Below are positions 37,129 through 46,922 of a stretch of DNA of 64,000 nt, in pieces. Source of the stretch: Cupriavidus numazuensis (GTDB lineage: Bacteria; Pseudomonadota; Gammaproteobacteria; Burkholderiales; Burkholderiaceae). Position 1 is the first letter of the stretch; every line of letters starts with the position of its first letter. The DNA is taken from contig NZ_CAJPVI010000003.1 in the NCBI RefSeq assembly GCF_905397435.1, forward strand, positions 1-64,000, written 5' to 3'. Both the position numbers and the translations under genes were made by a program. Under the pieces are notes generated by a model that saw only the letters and a list, made by a program, of their open reading frames with translations, searched no databases and was not told the origin of the DNA.

Positions 37129-37884
37129 TTGACATTTGGTGTGCTTCTCAGCGTTTTTATGCTAGCCCTGCTGGGTGGCTTTCACTGCGCTGCCATGTGC
37201 GGCGGCGTTGCGCTCGCTGTCGAGCAACGCGCGGTGGGCGTACCGGTTGCTGTAGTGCGGCGCCGACAGGACTGGCTTGTGGAATTGGTCGTCATGCACG
37301 TTGGACGGATTTCCACCTACATGGTGCTTGGCGCGTTGCTCGGCGCGGTAGGCGCGACGGCCTGGCGCCAGGACTATCTGCCGGTGCAGCGCTGGCTGTT
37401 CGGGGCAGGCAGCGCCATGCTGCTGTGGTCCGGATGGCGGCTCACGCGCGGCGAGGCGTTCTCCATTGCCTGGCTGGAGCGGCTTGCGGCGCGCGGCGGT
37501 GGGGCCATTGCCGCCGGCATGGCCAGGTTTGGCCGGAAGGCGCCGGCGGGCGTGGTGCGGCACGGTGGCTGGATCCGGCGCTACGGCATGGGGCTGGCGT
37601 GGGGCCTGGTTCCCTGCGGCATGGTCTACGGTGCGCTGGCGCTCGCGCTGCTGGCCGGCAATGCGCCTTCGGGAGCACTGGTGATGGGCGCGTTCGGCCT
37701 TGGCACGTTGCCGAATCTACTGGCCCTGTCCAGTTTTTCGGGGCTCCTGCGGGGCTGGTCACGCCGCAGGTGGGTCAGGATTGGAGCCGGAGTGGCGGTC
37801 ATGGCGTTTGGTGCGATGGGCATCAGTCGAGCGGTGTTATTGCCACATTCGCTGGCTGAGCATGGCTTCTGCCTGGTGTTCTGA
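37129..37884 (+). CDS. SafE/UreH-type membrane protein linked to cbb3 oxidase genes
   Basis: 251 residues from TTG 37129, which has AGGGAG at the right distance; TTG 37123 is the longer alternative. About six membrane segments. The first carries GGFHCAAMCGG, a pattern of the sulfite exporter TauE/SafE-like (UreH transmembrane) family; a second half has GLAWGLVPCGMVYGALALALL. Members next to cbb3 or copper genes are thought to help heavy-metal or haem handling. No FNR box was seen in the 79-bp gap to fnr. Confidence 0.8.
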   Translation: MTFGVLLSVFMLALLGGFHCAAMCGGVALAVEQRAVGVPVAVVRRRQDWLVELVVMHVGRISTYMVLGALLGAVGATAWRQDYLPVQRWLFGAGSAMLLWSGWRLTRGEAFSIAWLERLAARGGGAIAAGMARFGRKAPAGVVRHGGWIRRYGMGLAWGLVPCGMVYGALALALLAGNAPSGALVMGAFGLGTLPNLLALSSFSGLLRGWSRRRWVRIGAGVAVMAFGAMGISRAVLLPHSLAEHGFCLVF

Positions 37885-38440
37885 GTCCCGGGGCGATGCG
37901 CTGTCGCCGCGCAGTGGTTGCAGGCGTGGGCGGGAATGCCATACAATCCCCAGCATTGCGGTATCGCGCGGCGTGTTTTCCGAGCGGCGCTTGGCAGCCC
38001 TTCCAAAAAAAGGGGCGCGCCCTGGGTTTCGGGCAATGAGTTGAAATTTCGGCGCCGAGCCCTTCCGCAGTCCATCCGGTTCACAAGATCTGGTTTCAAA
38101 AGTCCGGCTGGCACTGCGACCGTGGTGCGGTCATTGCTGGCCCTGCTCCCGATATCCGTTTATTTTCTTGCGGCCTAGGCGGACGTTCGCCGGAAGCCAT
38201 GTCCGCCCATATGGGTGCGTGCAAGAGGTTCGTGCACTGGTACTTGCCAGTGACCGGACGATCTCCTGCCGGATCGACCCGGCAAATCGATGCAAAAAAG
38301 AAGGTGCACGACCTTGAGGCGAAAGCGCTTCCAGGTTTGCTGCGCGACGAGATGGTGGTGGCATTCGCACCGCTGAATCCACAATGTCCAGGGCTCCGGG
38401 TTCGTCCGGGAGCAGGTGCAAAGACAGGCTGCACACCCAC
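37885..38440. other. Long gap upstream of scpB
   Basis: 556 bp without a convincing gene. An 87-codon frame (37918-38178) has a late hydrophobic stretch but no ribosome site or family resemblance. The region contains several short inverted repeats, for example CCCTT/AAGGG around seven A (about 37999-38016) and CACTGG-N6-CCAGTG (38235-38252), and one promoter candidate. It may be a long scpB leader or hold an unrecognised small RNA. Confidence 0.5.
37918..37947 (+). promoter_or_regulatory. Candidate sigma-70 promoter in the scpB leader
   Basis: TTGCAG (37918-37923), 18-base spacer, TACAAT (37942-37947). The -10 matches the consensus at 5 of 6 and the -35 at 3 of 6. It would give a leader of about 490 bases to scpB. 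Confidence 0.4.
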
Positions 38441-39319
38441 ATGAATACCCAAGAGGCGAAAATCGTCCTCGAGACCGCGCTGATCTGTGCGCAGGAACCC
38501 CTGCGCGTAGGTGATCTGCGCCGGCTGTTCGCCGAAGATGTCGGTGCGGATACCATCCGGGTCCTGCTCGATGAACTGCGCCAGGACTGGCGCCAGCGCG
38601 GGGTTGAACTGGTGGCGCTGGCCAGCGGCTGGCGCTTCCAGAGCCGCCCCGAGATGCGCGAGTACCTGGATCGACTCAATCCCGAGAAGCCGCCCAAGTA
38701 TTCGCGGGCTGTCATGGAGACGCTGGCGATCATTGCGTACCGCCAGCCGGTGACGCGCGGCGATATCGAGGAAATCCGTGGCGTGACGGTCAGCACGGAA
38801 GTGGTCAAGAAGCTGGAAGACCGTAGCTGGATCGAAGTGATCGGCCACCGCGATGTGCCCGGCCGGCCGGCGCTGTATGCAACGACCAAGGCGTTCCTGG
38901 ACGATCTCGGGCTGCGTACGCTCGATGAGCTGCCTCCCCTCGAGGACGCCCAGGCGCAGGCGCAGGCGACGCTGCTTGATCAGCAGGCAATAGATTTTGA
39001 AGAGCTGGCCACGGCGCAGCCGGTGGTCGGCGACGAAGAGGCCTTTCCCGAATCGGAGGCAACGCCGCCGGCAGGCGAGGTGGCTGATGTCACCGAAGTC
39101 GCACCGGTTGCCGATGAGACGAAGGCCGAGGCGGCCGACGCTGTCGAACAGGCTTCCGCCGATGCCATGCACGTGGCAGACCTCGCGTCTGCCGTCACCG
39201 AGGCAAATGGCTTCCATGCCGAAAACGCGCCGGGCGAGCAGGACGGCGGCAATCCATCCGGCGACGACGACGCTGCGCCGCCGCACGCGAATGAGCACGA
39301 TGAGCGCGTGCCCAACTGA
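38441..39319 (+). CDS. scpB: Segregation and condensation protein B
   Basis: 292 residues. Two winged-helix domains occupy about 1-165 ([64 protein letters not shown]), the ScpB core that binds ScpA and Smc for chromosome condensation. About 125 extra acidic, Ala-rich residues follow and look disordered; ordinary ScpB is 180-200 residues. scpA is not adjacent. The start ATG at 38441 matches the family N-terminus. It stops 5 bp before rluB. Confidence 0.93.
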   Translation: MNTQEAKIVLETALICAQEPLRVGDLRRLFAEDVGADTIRVLLDELRQDWRQRGVELVALASGWRFQSRPEMREYLDRLNPEKPPKYSRAVMETLAIIAYRQPVTRGDIEEIRGVTVSTEVVKKLEDRSWIEVIGHRDVPGRPALYATTKAFLDDLGLRTLDELPPLEDAQAQAQATLLDQQAIDFEELATAQPVVGDEEAFPESEATPPAGEVADVTEVAPVADETKAEAADAVEQASADAMHVADLASAVTEANGFHAENAPGEQDGGNPSGDDDAAPPHANEHDERVPN

Positions 39320-39324
39320 ACAAT

Positions 39325-41181
39325 ATGCAACATCCGATAGTGAATACTTTGTCTGAATCCGCTGAACAAGACACCCGGGCCGCCGGGACACCGGCCGCCG
39401 ATGGCGCTGCAGAATCCGGATCAGGCACCGACGGCGCGCCGCGCAGGAAAGGGCTGAGGCGCGGCTTGCGCAATCTGGTGGCTTCGCGCCGGCAGGCTGC
39501 GCAGGATCGCGACGCCAGCCGCGGCGAGGAGACGGAATCTCCGGCACCAGCCGAAGCAGGCGAGAGCAAAGCTGCTGGCGAGGCCGGCGGACGTGCCGCC
39601 CCGCGTGGCCGCGGCAAGCGCAAGCCGGCCAGGGTCGAGGGCGCCGCGCCGCGTGAAGGCGGCCAACCCGCGCAGGAAGGTGGCGAAAAGGCCGAGTCGG
39701 CTGGCCGCAAGCGCAAGCCGCAAGGCCAGCGTGCAGCCAAGCCTTCTCCGGAAAGTGACGCCCAGCCGGCAGCCCGGCAACAGGGTCGCCGCAAGGGTGG
39801 CCCTCAGCAGGGTGGTGCCCAGCAGCAGCGCAAGCCTCAAGGCGGCGCCGAGAAATCGGCCGCCAGCAGCGAAGACCTGTTCCGCTTCGTCATTTCCGAC
39901 CAGTACGACCAGGAAGAAACCGTCATCCCCCGCACCAAGGCAAAGCCGGTGCGCGAACTGTCGGCGGACGACGATGCGCCCAAGCTGCACAAGGTCCTGG
40001 CCGAGGGCGGCCTGGGCTCGCGGCGCGAAATGGAAGAACTGATCCTGCAAGGCCGCGTGTCCGTCAACGGGCTGCCCGCGCATATTGGCCAGCGGATTCT
40101 GCCGACCGACCAGGTCCGCGTGAACGGCAAGCTGATCCACCGAAAGATTTCCACCAAGCCGCCGCGCGTGCTGCTGTACCACAAGCCGGCCGGTGAAATC
40201 GTCAGCCAGTCGGATCCGGAAGGCCGTCCGACCGTTTTCGACAGCCTGCCGCGCATGAAGACCGGCAAGTGGGTCGCCGTGGGGCGCCTGGACTTCAATA
40301 CCGAAGGCCTGCTGATCTTCACGACGTCCGGCGATATCGCCAACCGATTCATGCATCCGCGCTATGGCGTGGAGCGCGAGTACGCGGTGCGTACGCTGGG
40401 CGAACTGGCGGAAGCCGATCGCCAGCGCCTGCTGCATGGCATCAAGCTCGATGACGGCGAAGCCAATTTCCTGCGCATTGCGGATGGCGGCGGCGAGGGC
40501 GTGAACCAGTGGTATCACGTGGCGCTGACCGAAGGCCGCAACCGCGAAGTGCGCCGCATGTTCGAGGCTGTCGGCCTGACCGTGTCGCGCCTGATCCGCA
40601 CGCGCTACGGCCAGTTTCTGCTGCCGCGCGGCCTCAAGCGTGGCCGCTGGCAGGAACTGGAGGCGAATGATGTCAAGTCGATGATGACTGCTATCGGCCT
40701 GAAGGTGCCCGGCAAGAGCGAGCAGGGTGGCAAGGGCGCGACCAAGGTCGGCGGGCGCAAGCAGCGTACCGAGGCGGCGATCGCAGGCATGCCCATGCAC
40801 ACCGGCATGGACGGTTTGCCGCGCGTCGACAAGGGCGGCGCTGGTCGTGGCCAACCGGATCCGATGCGCACGTCGATGGGCTATATCAGCCATGGTCCGA
40901 CCGTGCTGACGTCGCACGCCGCCAATCTCGGTGGTGGGCGCGGGCAGGGTGGCGGACGTGCTGGCGGTGCCGGCCGTGGCACGGGCATGGGCCTGGGCGG
41001 CCAGGGTCGGCCCCAGCGCCGCGGCGGCGGCGATGTCAACGGCAATGTGATGCCGAAGGCGGCCAAGTCCGGTGGTGGCGGTGGTGGCGGCGCCGGCGGC
41101 GGTGGCGGCAACCGCTCGGGCCGTGGCAACAAGGGTGGCGGCGGCAACAACCGCGGTGGCAATCGCGGCGGAAACCGCTAA
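39325..41181 (+). CDS. rluB: 23S rRNA pseudouridine synthase RluB with extended disordered ends
   Basis: 618 residues, about twice the E. coli size. Residues 1-200 are a Lys/Arg/Gly/Ala-rich, probably disordered extension. Next an S4 RNA-binding domain ([21 protein letters not shown], about 217-265) and the RsuA/RluB catalytic domain with the active Asp323 in [14 protein letters not shown]. From about 480 to the end the chain is Gly/Arg/Asn-rich, with RG and GGGN repeats. Family knowledge: modifies U2605 of 23S rRNA. Directly behind scpB (5 bp), the usual order in bacteria. Confidence 0.94.
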   Translation: MQHPIVNTLSESAEQDTRAAGTPAADGAAESGSGTDGAPRRKGLRRGLRNLVASRRQAAQDRDASRGEETESPAPAEAGESKAAGEAGGRAAPRGRGKRKPARVEGAAPREGGQPAQEGGEKAESAGRKRKPQGQRAAKPSPESDAQPAARQQGRRKGGPQQGGAQQQRKPQGGAEKSAASSEDLFRFVISDQYDQEETVIPRTKAKPVRELSADDDAPKLHKVLAEGGLGSRREMEELILQGRVSVNGLPAHIGQRILPTDQVRVNGKLIHRKISTKPPRVLLYHKPAGEIVSQSDPEGRPTVFDSLPRMKTGKWVAVGRLDFNTEGLLIFTTSGDIANRFMHPRYGVEREYAVRTLGELAEADRQRLLHGIKLDDGEANFLRIADGGGEGVNQWYHVALTEGRNREVRRMFEAVGLTVSRLIRTRYGQFLLPRGLKRGRWQELEANDVKSMMTAIGLKVPGKSEQGGKGATKVGGRKQRTEAAIAGMPMHTGMDGLPRVDKGGAGRGQPDPMRTSMGYISHGPTVLTSHAANLGGGRGQGGGRAGGAGRGTGMGLGGQGRPQRRGGGDVNGNVMPKAAKSGGGGGGGAGGGGGNRSGRGNKGGGGNNRGGNRGGNR

Positions 41182-41249
41182 GTCGTCACGCTGCAACCCC
41201 GGCATGCAGCGCCTGCCGGGGGATCATTTACGCGCCGATACATGCCCTT

Positions 41250-41278
41250 TTGCCTTTTGGACATAATCTGCGTATAAT
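41250..41278 (+). promoter_or_regulatory. Sigma-70 promoter of the rimP-nusA-infB operon
   Basis: TTGCCT (41250-41255), exact 17-base spacer, perfect TATAAT (41273-41278). The predicted start is near 41285. It drives the leader that contains the terminator-like structure described next. Confidence 0.82.
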
Positions 41279-41297
41279 TAACGTCTATTCAAAAAGT

Positions 41298-41347
41298 CAT
41301 CCTCCCAGAGGATGGGCGAATGATGGGCATTGCGCCCATTTTTTTTT
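41298..41347 (+). promoter_or_regulatory. Promoter-proximal terminator/attenuator in the rimP leader
   Basis: Hairpin 1: CATCCTC (41298-41304) pairs with GAGGATG (41308-41314). Terminator hairpin: ATGGGC (41323-41328) pairs with GCCCAT (41334-41339) and is followed by nine T. An upstream copy ATGGGCG (41312-41318) can also pair perfectly with CGCCCAT (41333-41339) and shares bases with hairpin 1, so the folds compete. It lies only about 15-60 bases after the predicted start and about 120 before rimP, so it looks like transcription attenuation rather than the end of a gene. Confidence 0.65.
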
Positions 41348-41467
41348 GGTTCGCCCGTTTGACGCATGTGCGCTGGGAGCTGACTGGCAGGTGGCTGTGC
41401 CCATGTCGTCCCAGGCGGGCAGGCAAGCCGGCCTGCTTGGTGTTGATGGCAATTATTCGGGAATACA

Positions 41468-41956
41468 GTGCATCTGGCAGATTTGATCGAAACCACCCTT
41501 AACGGCATGGGATACGAGCTGGTTGAGCTCGAACGGGCTCCGGCCGGACTGTTGCGTGTCTATATCGATCAGCCTGAAACCGGCATCGTCATCGAGGATT
41601 GCGAGAAGGTAAGCCGGCAGCTGACCCATGTGCTGACCGTCGAGAACGTCGACTATGAACGGCTCGAGGTCTCGTCGCCGGGGCTGGACCGGCCGCTGAA
41701 GAAGCTGGCCGACTATGTCCGCTTTGCCGGGGCAGAAGCGCGCGTGACGCTGCGCCTGCCCGTCAATGGGCAAAAGAACTTCACAGGCATCCTGCGTGAG
41801 CCCACTGGAGAGGCTGGCGCGGAAAAGGTCGGCCTGGAGTTCGAGGGCAAGGATGGTCCGGCACTGCTGGAATTCACTGTATCTGATGTCGACAAGGCAC
41901 GGCTGGTGCCGGTGATCGACTTCAAAGGAAATCAAAGAAAAGGGAACAAGCAATGA
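41468..41956 (+). CDS. rimP: Ribosome maturation factor RimP
   Basis: 162 residues with a GTG start (GGGA ribosome site 7-10 bases upstream). An N-terminal alpha/beta domain ([29 protein letters not shown]) and the family signature [13 protein letters not shown], then an SH3-like C-terminal barrel. It binds ribosomal protein S12 and helps assemble the 30S subunit. Stop and nusA start overlap (ATGA, 41953-41956). Confidence 0.95.
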   Translation: MHLADLIETTLNGMGYELVELERAPAGLLRVYIDQPETGIVIEDCEKVSRQLTHVLTVENVDYERLEVSSPGLDRPLKKLADYVRFAGAEARVTLRLPVNGQKNFTGILREPTGEAGAEKVGLEFEGKDGPALLEFTVSDVDKARLVPVIDFKGNQRKGNKQ

Positions 41957-43428
41957 GCCGCGAAGTTCTGTTGCTCGTCGATGCGCTTGCGCGTGAGAAG
42001 AACGTCGACAAGGATGTGGTATTCGGCGCGCTGGAGGCTGCACTGGCCTCGGCGACCAAGAAGCGTTTCGAGGAAGACGTGGATATCCGTGTCGCGATCG
42101 ACCGCGAATCGGGCGAGCACGAGACATTCCGCCGCTGGCTTGTCGTCCCTGACGAACAGGGCCTGCAGGAACCGGACAAGCAGATCCTGCTGTTCGAGGC
42201 ACGTGATGACGACGCCAGCCTCGATCTGGGCGACTATGTCGAACAGCAGATCGAGTCGGTCGAATTCGGCCGCATCGGCGCGCAGGCCGCCAAGCAGGTG
42301 ATCCTTCAGCGTATCCGCGACGCCGAGCGTGAGCAGATCCTGAACGACTATCTCGAGCGCGGCGAAAAGATCATGACCGGTACGGTCAAGCGTGCCGACA
42401 AGAAGGGCCTGATCGTTGAATCCGGACGCGTGGAAGCGCTGCTGGCACGCGACCAGATCATTCCGAAGGAAAACCTGCGCACCGGCGACCGTGTGCGTGC
42501 GTACATCCTGAATGTGGACCGCGCCGCGCGCGGCCCGCAGATCGAACTGTCGCGCACCGCGCCCGAGTTCCTGATCAAGCTCTTCGAGAACGAAGTGCCG
42601 GAGATGGAGGAGGGCCTGCTCGAGATCAAGGCGGCTGCCCGCGACCCCGGCGTGCGTGCCAAGATCGCCGTCGTGGCGCATGATAAGCGTATCGACCCGA
42701 TCGGTACCTGCGTCGGCGTGCGCGGCACGCGTGTGACGGCCGTGCGCAACGAGATCGGCGGCGAAGCCGTGGACATCGTGCTCTGGTCCGAAGATCCGGC
42801 GCAGTTCGTGATCGGCGCGCTGGCGCCGGCACAGGTGCAGTCGATCGTCGTGGACGAGGAAAAGCATGGCATGGATGTGGTCGTCGACGAGGAAAACCTC
42901 GCCGTGGCCATCGGTCGCAGTGGTCAGAACGTACGCCTGGCGTCCGAGCTGACCGGCTGGCAGATCAACATCATGACGCAGGAAGAGTCGGCGCAGAAAC
43001 AGGCCGAGGAAAGCGATGCCGTGCGCAAGCTGTTCATGGCCAAGCTCGACGTCGACGAAGAAGTGGCGGACATCCTGATCGAGGAAGGGTTCTCCACGCT
43101 GGAAGAAGTGGCCTATGTTCCCATCAGTGAAATGATGGAAATCGAGGCGTTTGATGAAGACACCGTCAACGAGCTGCGCAACCGCGCACGTGATGCGCTC
43201 CTGACGATGGAACTGGCCCGGGAAGAGAAGGTGGAAGAGGTGTCGCAGGATCTGCGCTCGCTCGACGGCCTGAATCCCGAGCTGATCGGCAAGTTGGCCG
43301 AAGGCGATATCCATACGCGTGACGACCTGGCCGAACTGGCTGTCGACGAACTCGTCGAGATGACGGGCGTCACCGAGGAAGAAGCCAAGGCGCTGATCAT
43401 GAAGGCACGGGAACATTGGTTTAACTGA
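41953..43428 (+). CDS. nusA: Transcription termination/antitermination factor NusA
   Basis: 491 residues. N-terminal RNA polymerase-binding domain (about 1-130), S1 domain (about 135-200), two KH domains (with [15 protein letters not shown] and [19 protein letters not shown]), and two acidic C-terminal repeats (about 360-490) as in E. coli. It promotes pausing and hairpin-dependent termination, and antitermination with other Nus factors. Its own operon leader carries a terminator, so feedback is possible. Confidence 0.97.
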   Translation: MSREVLLLVDALAREKNVDKDVVFGALEAALASATKKRFEEDVDIRVAIDRESGEHETFRRWLVVPDEQGLQEPDKQILLFEARDDDASLDLGDYVEQQIESVEFGRIGAQAAKQVILQRIRDAEREQILNDYLERGEKIMTGTVKRADKKGLIVESGRVEALLARDQIIPKENLRTGDRVRAYILNVDRAARGPQIELSRTAPEFLIKLFENEVPEMEEGLLEIKAAARDPGVRAKIAVVAHDKRIDPIGTCVGVRGTRVTAVRNEIGGEAVDIVLWSEDPAQFVIGALAPAQVQSIVVDEEKHGMDVVVDEENLAVAIGRSGQNVRLASELTGWQINIMTQEESAQKQAEESDAVRKLFMAKLDVDEEVADILIEEGFSTLEEVAYVPISEMMEIEAFDEDTVNELRNRARDALLTMELAREEKVEEVSQDLRSLDGLNPELIGKLAEGDIHTRDDLAELAVDELVEMTGVTEEEAKALIMKAREHWFN

Positions 43429-43524
43429 GGGACACGTCCGGGACGCGTGCACAGCACATTGTCCGGACGCGCTTTCCGCATACGATTTGTCCCGACGTAG
43501 AAACCATGCATTGAAAGGGTTTGA

Positions 43525-46425
43525 ATGGCAAGCACAACAGTTGCCCAACTGGCCGCAGAACTGAGTCGCAGCGCAGCTGCCCTGCTGGAACAATTGCAGG
43601 CGGCTGGGCTGGGCAAGGCGACGCCAGAAGACATCGTCACGGAATCGGATAAGACCAGGCTGCTGGACTATCTGAAGCGCTCGCACGGCCAGGCCGATGA
43701 CAGCGCACGCAAGAAGATCACGCTGACCAAGCGCGAGACTTCCGAGATCCGTCAGGCTGATTCCACCGGCAAGACGCGTACCGTCCAAGTCGAGGTGCGC
43801 AAGAAGCGCGTGCTGATCAAGCGCGACGAGGCGGGCTCCGACCAGCATAACGAGGCTGCGGATCAGCAGGCACTGGCGGCCGATGCTGCCGAGCAGGCAC
43901 GCCGCGAGGAAGAGGAACGCCAGCAGGCTGCAGAGCTGGCGCGCCAGGAAGCCGAAGCGAAGGCACGCCGCGAGGCCGCCGAGCGCGAGGAAGCCGAACG
44001 CCGCGCCAAGCAGGAGGCACTGGAAGCCGAACAGCGCCGCCAGGCTGAACTGCTTGCCAGGAAGGCCGAAGAGGAAGCCGCTGCCGCGCGCGCCGTGGGT
44101 GAGGCCGCCGAGGACGCTTCGCGCAAGAAGGCCGAAGACGAGCAGGCTCGTGTCGCCGCCGAGCGCGCTGCCGCGCAGAAGGCTGCCGACGATGCCAAGG
44201 CTGCCGCCGACAAGGCGCGTGCCGAGCAGGACGCCGCACGCAAGCGCCGCGAGGCTGCCGAAGCCGAAGCCCGTGCCATTCAGCAGATGCTGAATGCGCC
44301 GGCGCGCGTGCTCAAGGCACCGTCCGAGCGCAAGGCCGAGGAAAAGAAGGCCGAGCAGACCGGTACGCTGCACAAGCCGGTGAAGCCGGCTTCCGCGACC
44401 GCGACCGAAGCCAAGGCGGGCGACAAGAAGCCCGCGGCGACGACCACGACCACGACCGCGACCACCACCGCCGACAAGAAGGGCAAGGCTGGCAAGCCCG
44501 GTTCGTGGCAGGACGACAGCAACCGTAAGAAGGGCAGTGGCCTGAAGACGCGCGGCGATTCGTCGGGCGGCGTGGGCGGCTGGCGCGGTGGCCCGCGCGG
44601 CCGTGGCGGCCGTCAGCAGCATGCCGACGATGGCCGCAGCAACTTCCAGGCACCGACCGAACCGGTGGTGCGTGAAGTGCACGTGCCGGAAACCATCTCG
44701 GTGGCCGACCTGGCGCACAAGATGGCCGTGAAGGCGTCCGAGGTCATCAAGCAGATGATGAAGCTCGGCCAGATGGTCACGATCAACCAGGTGTTGGACC
44801 AGGAAACCGCCATGATCGTGGTGGAAGAAATGGGCCACAAGGCGTTCGCCGCCAAGCTGGACGATCCGGAAGCGCTGCTCGTGGTGGACGGTGAAGAACA
44901 CACCGACGCCGAACAGCTGCCGCGTCCGCCGGTGGTGACCGTGATGGGTCACGTCGACCACGGCAAGACCTCGCTGCTGGACTACATCCGCCGCGCCAAG
45001 GTGGCGGCGGGCGAAGCTGGCGGCATTACGCAGCACATCGGTGCCTACCATGTGGAAACCGAGCGTGGCGTGATCACGTTCCTGGATACCCCGGGTCACG
45101 AGGCCTTCACGGCCATGCGTGCACGCGGTGCCAAGGCGACCGATATCGTGATCCTGGTGGTCGCGGCCGACGACGGTGTGATGCCGCAGACCAAGGAAGC
45201 CATTGCGCACGCCAAGGCTGCCGGAGTGCCGATCGTCGTGGCGATCAACAAGATCGACAAGCCGGATGCCAACCCGGACCGCGTCAAGCAGGAACTGGTG
45301 GCGGAGCAGGTGTTGCCGGAAGAGTACGGTGGCGATTCGCCGTTCGTGCCCGTGTCCGCCAAGACCGGTGCGGGCATCGAGGAACTGCTGGAGCAGGTGC
45401 TGCTGCAGGCTGAAGTGCTGGAACTGAAGGCGCCGGTGGATGCACCTGCCAAGGGTCTGGTGGTGGAAGCCCAGCTCGACAAGGGCAAGGGCCCGATCGC
45501 CACGATCCTGGTCAGCAGCGGCACGCTCAAGCGTGGCGACGTGGTGCTGGCTGGCAGTGCCTACGGCCGCGTGCGCGCCATGCTGGACGAGAACGGCAAG
45601 CCGACCAAGGAAGCGGGTCCGTCGATCCCGGTGGAAATCCAGGGTCTGTCGGAAGTCCCCGCCGCCGGCGAGGAAGTGCTGGTGCTGCCGGACGAGCGCA
45701 AGGCACGTGAAATCGCGCTGTTCCGCCAGGGCAAGTTCCGCGACGTGAAGCTTGCCAAGCAGCAGGCCGCGAAGCTGGAGACCATGCTGGAACAGATGAC
45801 GGAAGGCGACGTGCAGACGCTGCCGCTGATCGTCAAGGCCGATGTGCAGGGTTCGCAGGAAGCGCTGGTGCAGTCGCTGCAGAAGCTGTCGACCGCGGAA
45901 GTGCGCGTGCAGATCGTGCACGCCGGCGTGGGTGCCATCTCGGAGTCGGACGTCAACCTGGCGACCGCTTCGAAGGCTGTCATCATCGGCTTCAACGTGC
46001 GTGCCGATGCTGGTGCACGCAAGCTGGCCGAGAACCACGGCATCGACATCCGCTACTACAACATCATTTACGATGCGGTAGACGAGATCAAGGCGGCCAT
46101 GTCGGGCATGCTGGCGCCGGAGAAGCGCGAGACCACGATTGGTCAGGTGGAAGTGCGCCAGGTGTTCCGCGTGCCGAAGATCGGCGCGGTGGCCGGCTGT
46201 ATGGTTACCGACGGTCTGGTCAAGCGCAACTCGCTGGTGCGCGTGCTGCGCAACAACGTGGTTGTCCACACCGGCGAACTCGACTCGCTCAAGCGATTCA
46301 AGGACGACGTCAAGGAAGTGAAGCAAGGCTTCGAGTGCGGTCTGTCGATCAAGAACTTCAACGATGTTCAAGAAGGCGACCAGCTCGAAGTGTACGAAAT
46401 CACCGAGGTGGCGCGTACGCTGTAA
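43525..46425 (+). CDS. infB: Translation initiation factor IF-2
   Basis: 966 residues. An IF2_N domain at the start, a long charged Ala/Glu/Lys/Arg-rich helical region (about 115-255), a Thr/Lys- and Gly/Arg-rich linker, a second IF2_N-like part (about 390-440), then the GTPase domain with G1 GHVDHGKT (475-482), G3 DTPGHEAF and G4 NKID, and C-terminal domains that bind initiator tRNA. Places fMet-tRNA on the 30S subunit. Internal starts giving shorter forms are known in E. coli and possible here. A 96-bp gap follows nusA. Confidence 0.97.
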   Translation: MASTTVAQLAAELSRSAAALLEQLQAAGLGKATPEDIVTESDKTRLLDYLKRSHGQADDSARKKITLTKRETSEIRQADSTGKTRTVQVEVRKKRVLIKRDEAGSDQHNEAADQQALAADAAEQARREEEERQQAAELARQEAEAKARREAAEREEAERRAKQEALEAEQRRQAELLARKAEEEAAAARAVGEAAEDASRKKAEDEQARVAAERAAAQKAADDAKAAADKARAEQDAARKRREAAEAEARAIQQMLNAPARVLKAPSERKAEEKKAEQTGTLHKPVKPASATATEAKAGDKKPAATTTTTTATTTADKKGKAGKPGSWQDDSNRKKGSGLKTRGDSSGGVGGWRGGPRGRGGRQQHADDGRSNFQAPTEPVVREVHVPETISVADLAHKMAVKASEVIKQMMKLGQMVTINQVLDQETAMIVVEEMGHKAFAAKLDDPEALLVVDGEEHTDAEQLPRPPVVTVMGHVDHGKTSLLDYIRRAKVAAGEAGGITQHIGAYHVETERGVITFLDTPGHEAFTAMRARGAKATDIVILVVAADDGVMPQTKEAIAHAKAAGVPIVVAINKIDKPDANPDRVKQELVAEQVLPEEYGGDSPFVPVSAKTGAGIEELLEQVLLQAEVLELKAPVDAPAKGLVVEAQLDKGKGPIATILVSSGTLKRGDVVLAGSAYGRVRAMLDENGKPTKEAGPSIPVEIQGLSEVPAAGEEVLVLPDERKAREIALFRQGKFRDVKLAKQQAAKLETMLEQMTEGDVQTLPLIVKADVQGSQEALVQSLQKLSTAEVRVQIVHAGVGAISESDVNLATASKAVIIGFNVRADAGARKLAENHGIDIRYYNIIYDAVDEIKAAMSGMLAPEKRETTIGQVEVRQVFRVPKIGAVAGCMVTDGLVKRNSLVRVLRNNVVVHTGELDSLKRFKDDVKEVKQGFECGLSIKNFNDVQEGDQLEVYEITEVARTL

Positions 46426-46435
46426 AGCGATACGC

Positions 46436-46463
46436 AAAACGGCAGGCTCCGGCCTGCCGTTTT
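46436..46463 (+). terminator. Intra-operon hairpin between infB and rbfA
   Basis: AAAACGGCAGGC (46436-46447) pairs perfectly with GCCTGCCGTTTT (46452-46463), loop TCCG. This is a 12-bp stem with a short T-tract, just behind the infB stop. It should reduce transcription into rbfA-truB. Confidence 0.75.
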
Positions 46464-46487
46464 CACTTTGGAACAAGACAGTATTGA

Positions 46488-46856
46488 ATGGCCAAGAAAG
46501 GCAATATCTCCTCCCGCAATCTGCGCATCTCCGACCAGATTCAGAAAGAACTGGCCGAAATGATCCAGCGCGAAATCCGTGATTCGCGCCTGGGGCTCGT
46601 GACGCTCCAGTCCGTGGCGCTGACGCCGGACTACGCGCACGCCAAGGTGTATTTCACCGTGCTGGGTGCGGAACCCGAAGTGGCTGCTGCCATTCTCAAG
46701 GAGAAGGCAGGCTATCTGCACTCGCTGCTGTTCAAGCGCCTGCACATCCATACGGTGCCGACGCTGCATTTCCATCACGACACATCGGTGGAGCATGCGA
46801 TCGAGATGTCCAAGCTGATCAACGAAGCGAACGCCACGCGTTCCAAGGACGACTGA
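46488..46856 (+). CDS. rbfA: Ribosome-binding factor A
   Basis: 122 residues, KH-like fold. [20 protein letters not shown] near the N-terminus and [19 protein letters not shown] near the C-terminus are the family hallmarks. It helps mature the 5' end of 16S rRNA in cold and normal growth. It follows the hairpin after infB and precedes truB by 66 bp, the standard order. Confidence 0.96.
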   Translation: MAKKGNISSRNLRISDQIQKELAEMIQREIRDSRLGLVTLQSVALTPDYAHAKVYFTVLGAEPEVAAAILKEKAGYLHSLLFKRLHIHTVPTLHFHHDTSVEHAIEMSKLINEANATRSKDD

Positions 46857-46922
46857 TTCCGGCTGCGCCGGGAAGCGCCGTCCTGGCGCGGGCCGTATCG
46901 CCCGTCGCCCCGCATTGTTTCC

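Noticed and set aside
37918..38178. An 87-codon frame in the gap before scpB
   Set aside because: It overlaps a promoter candidate, has no ribosome site, and its hydrophobic end looks accidental.
41932..46476. A 1514-codon minus-strand frame opposite nusA and infB
   Set aside because: A mirror of strongly biased codon use in two highly conserved plus-strand genes; no ribosome site or recognisable domain.
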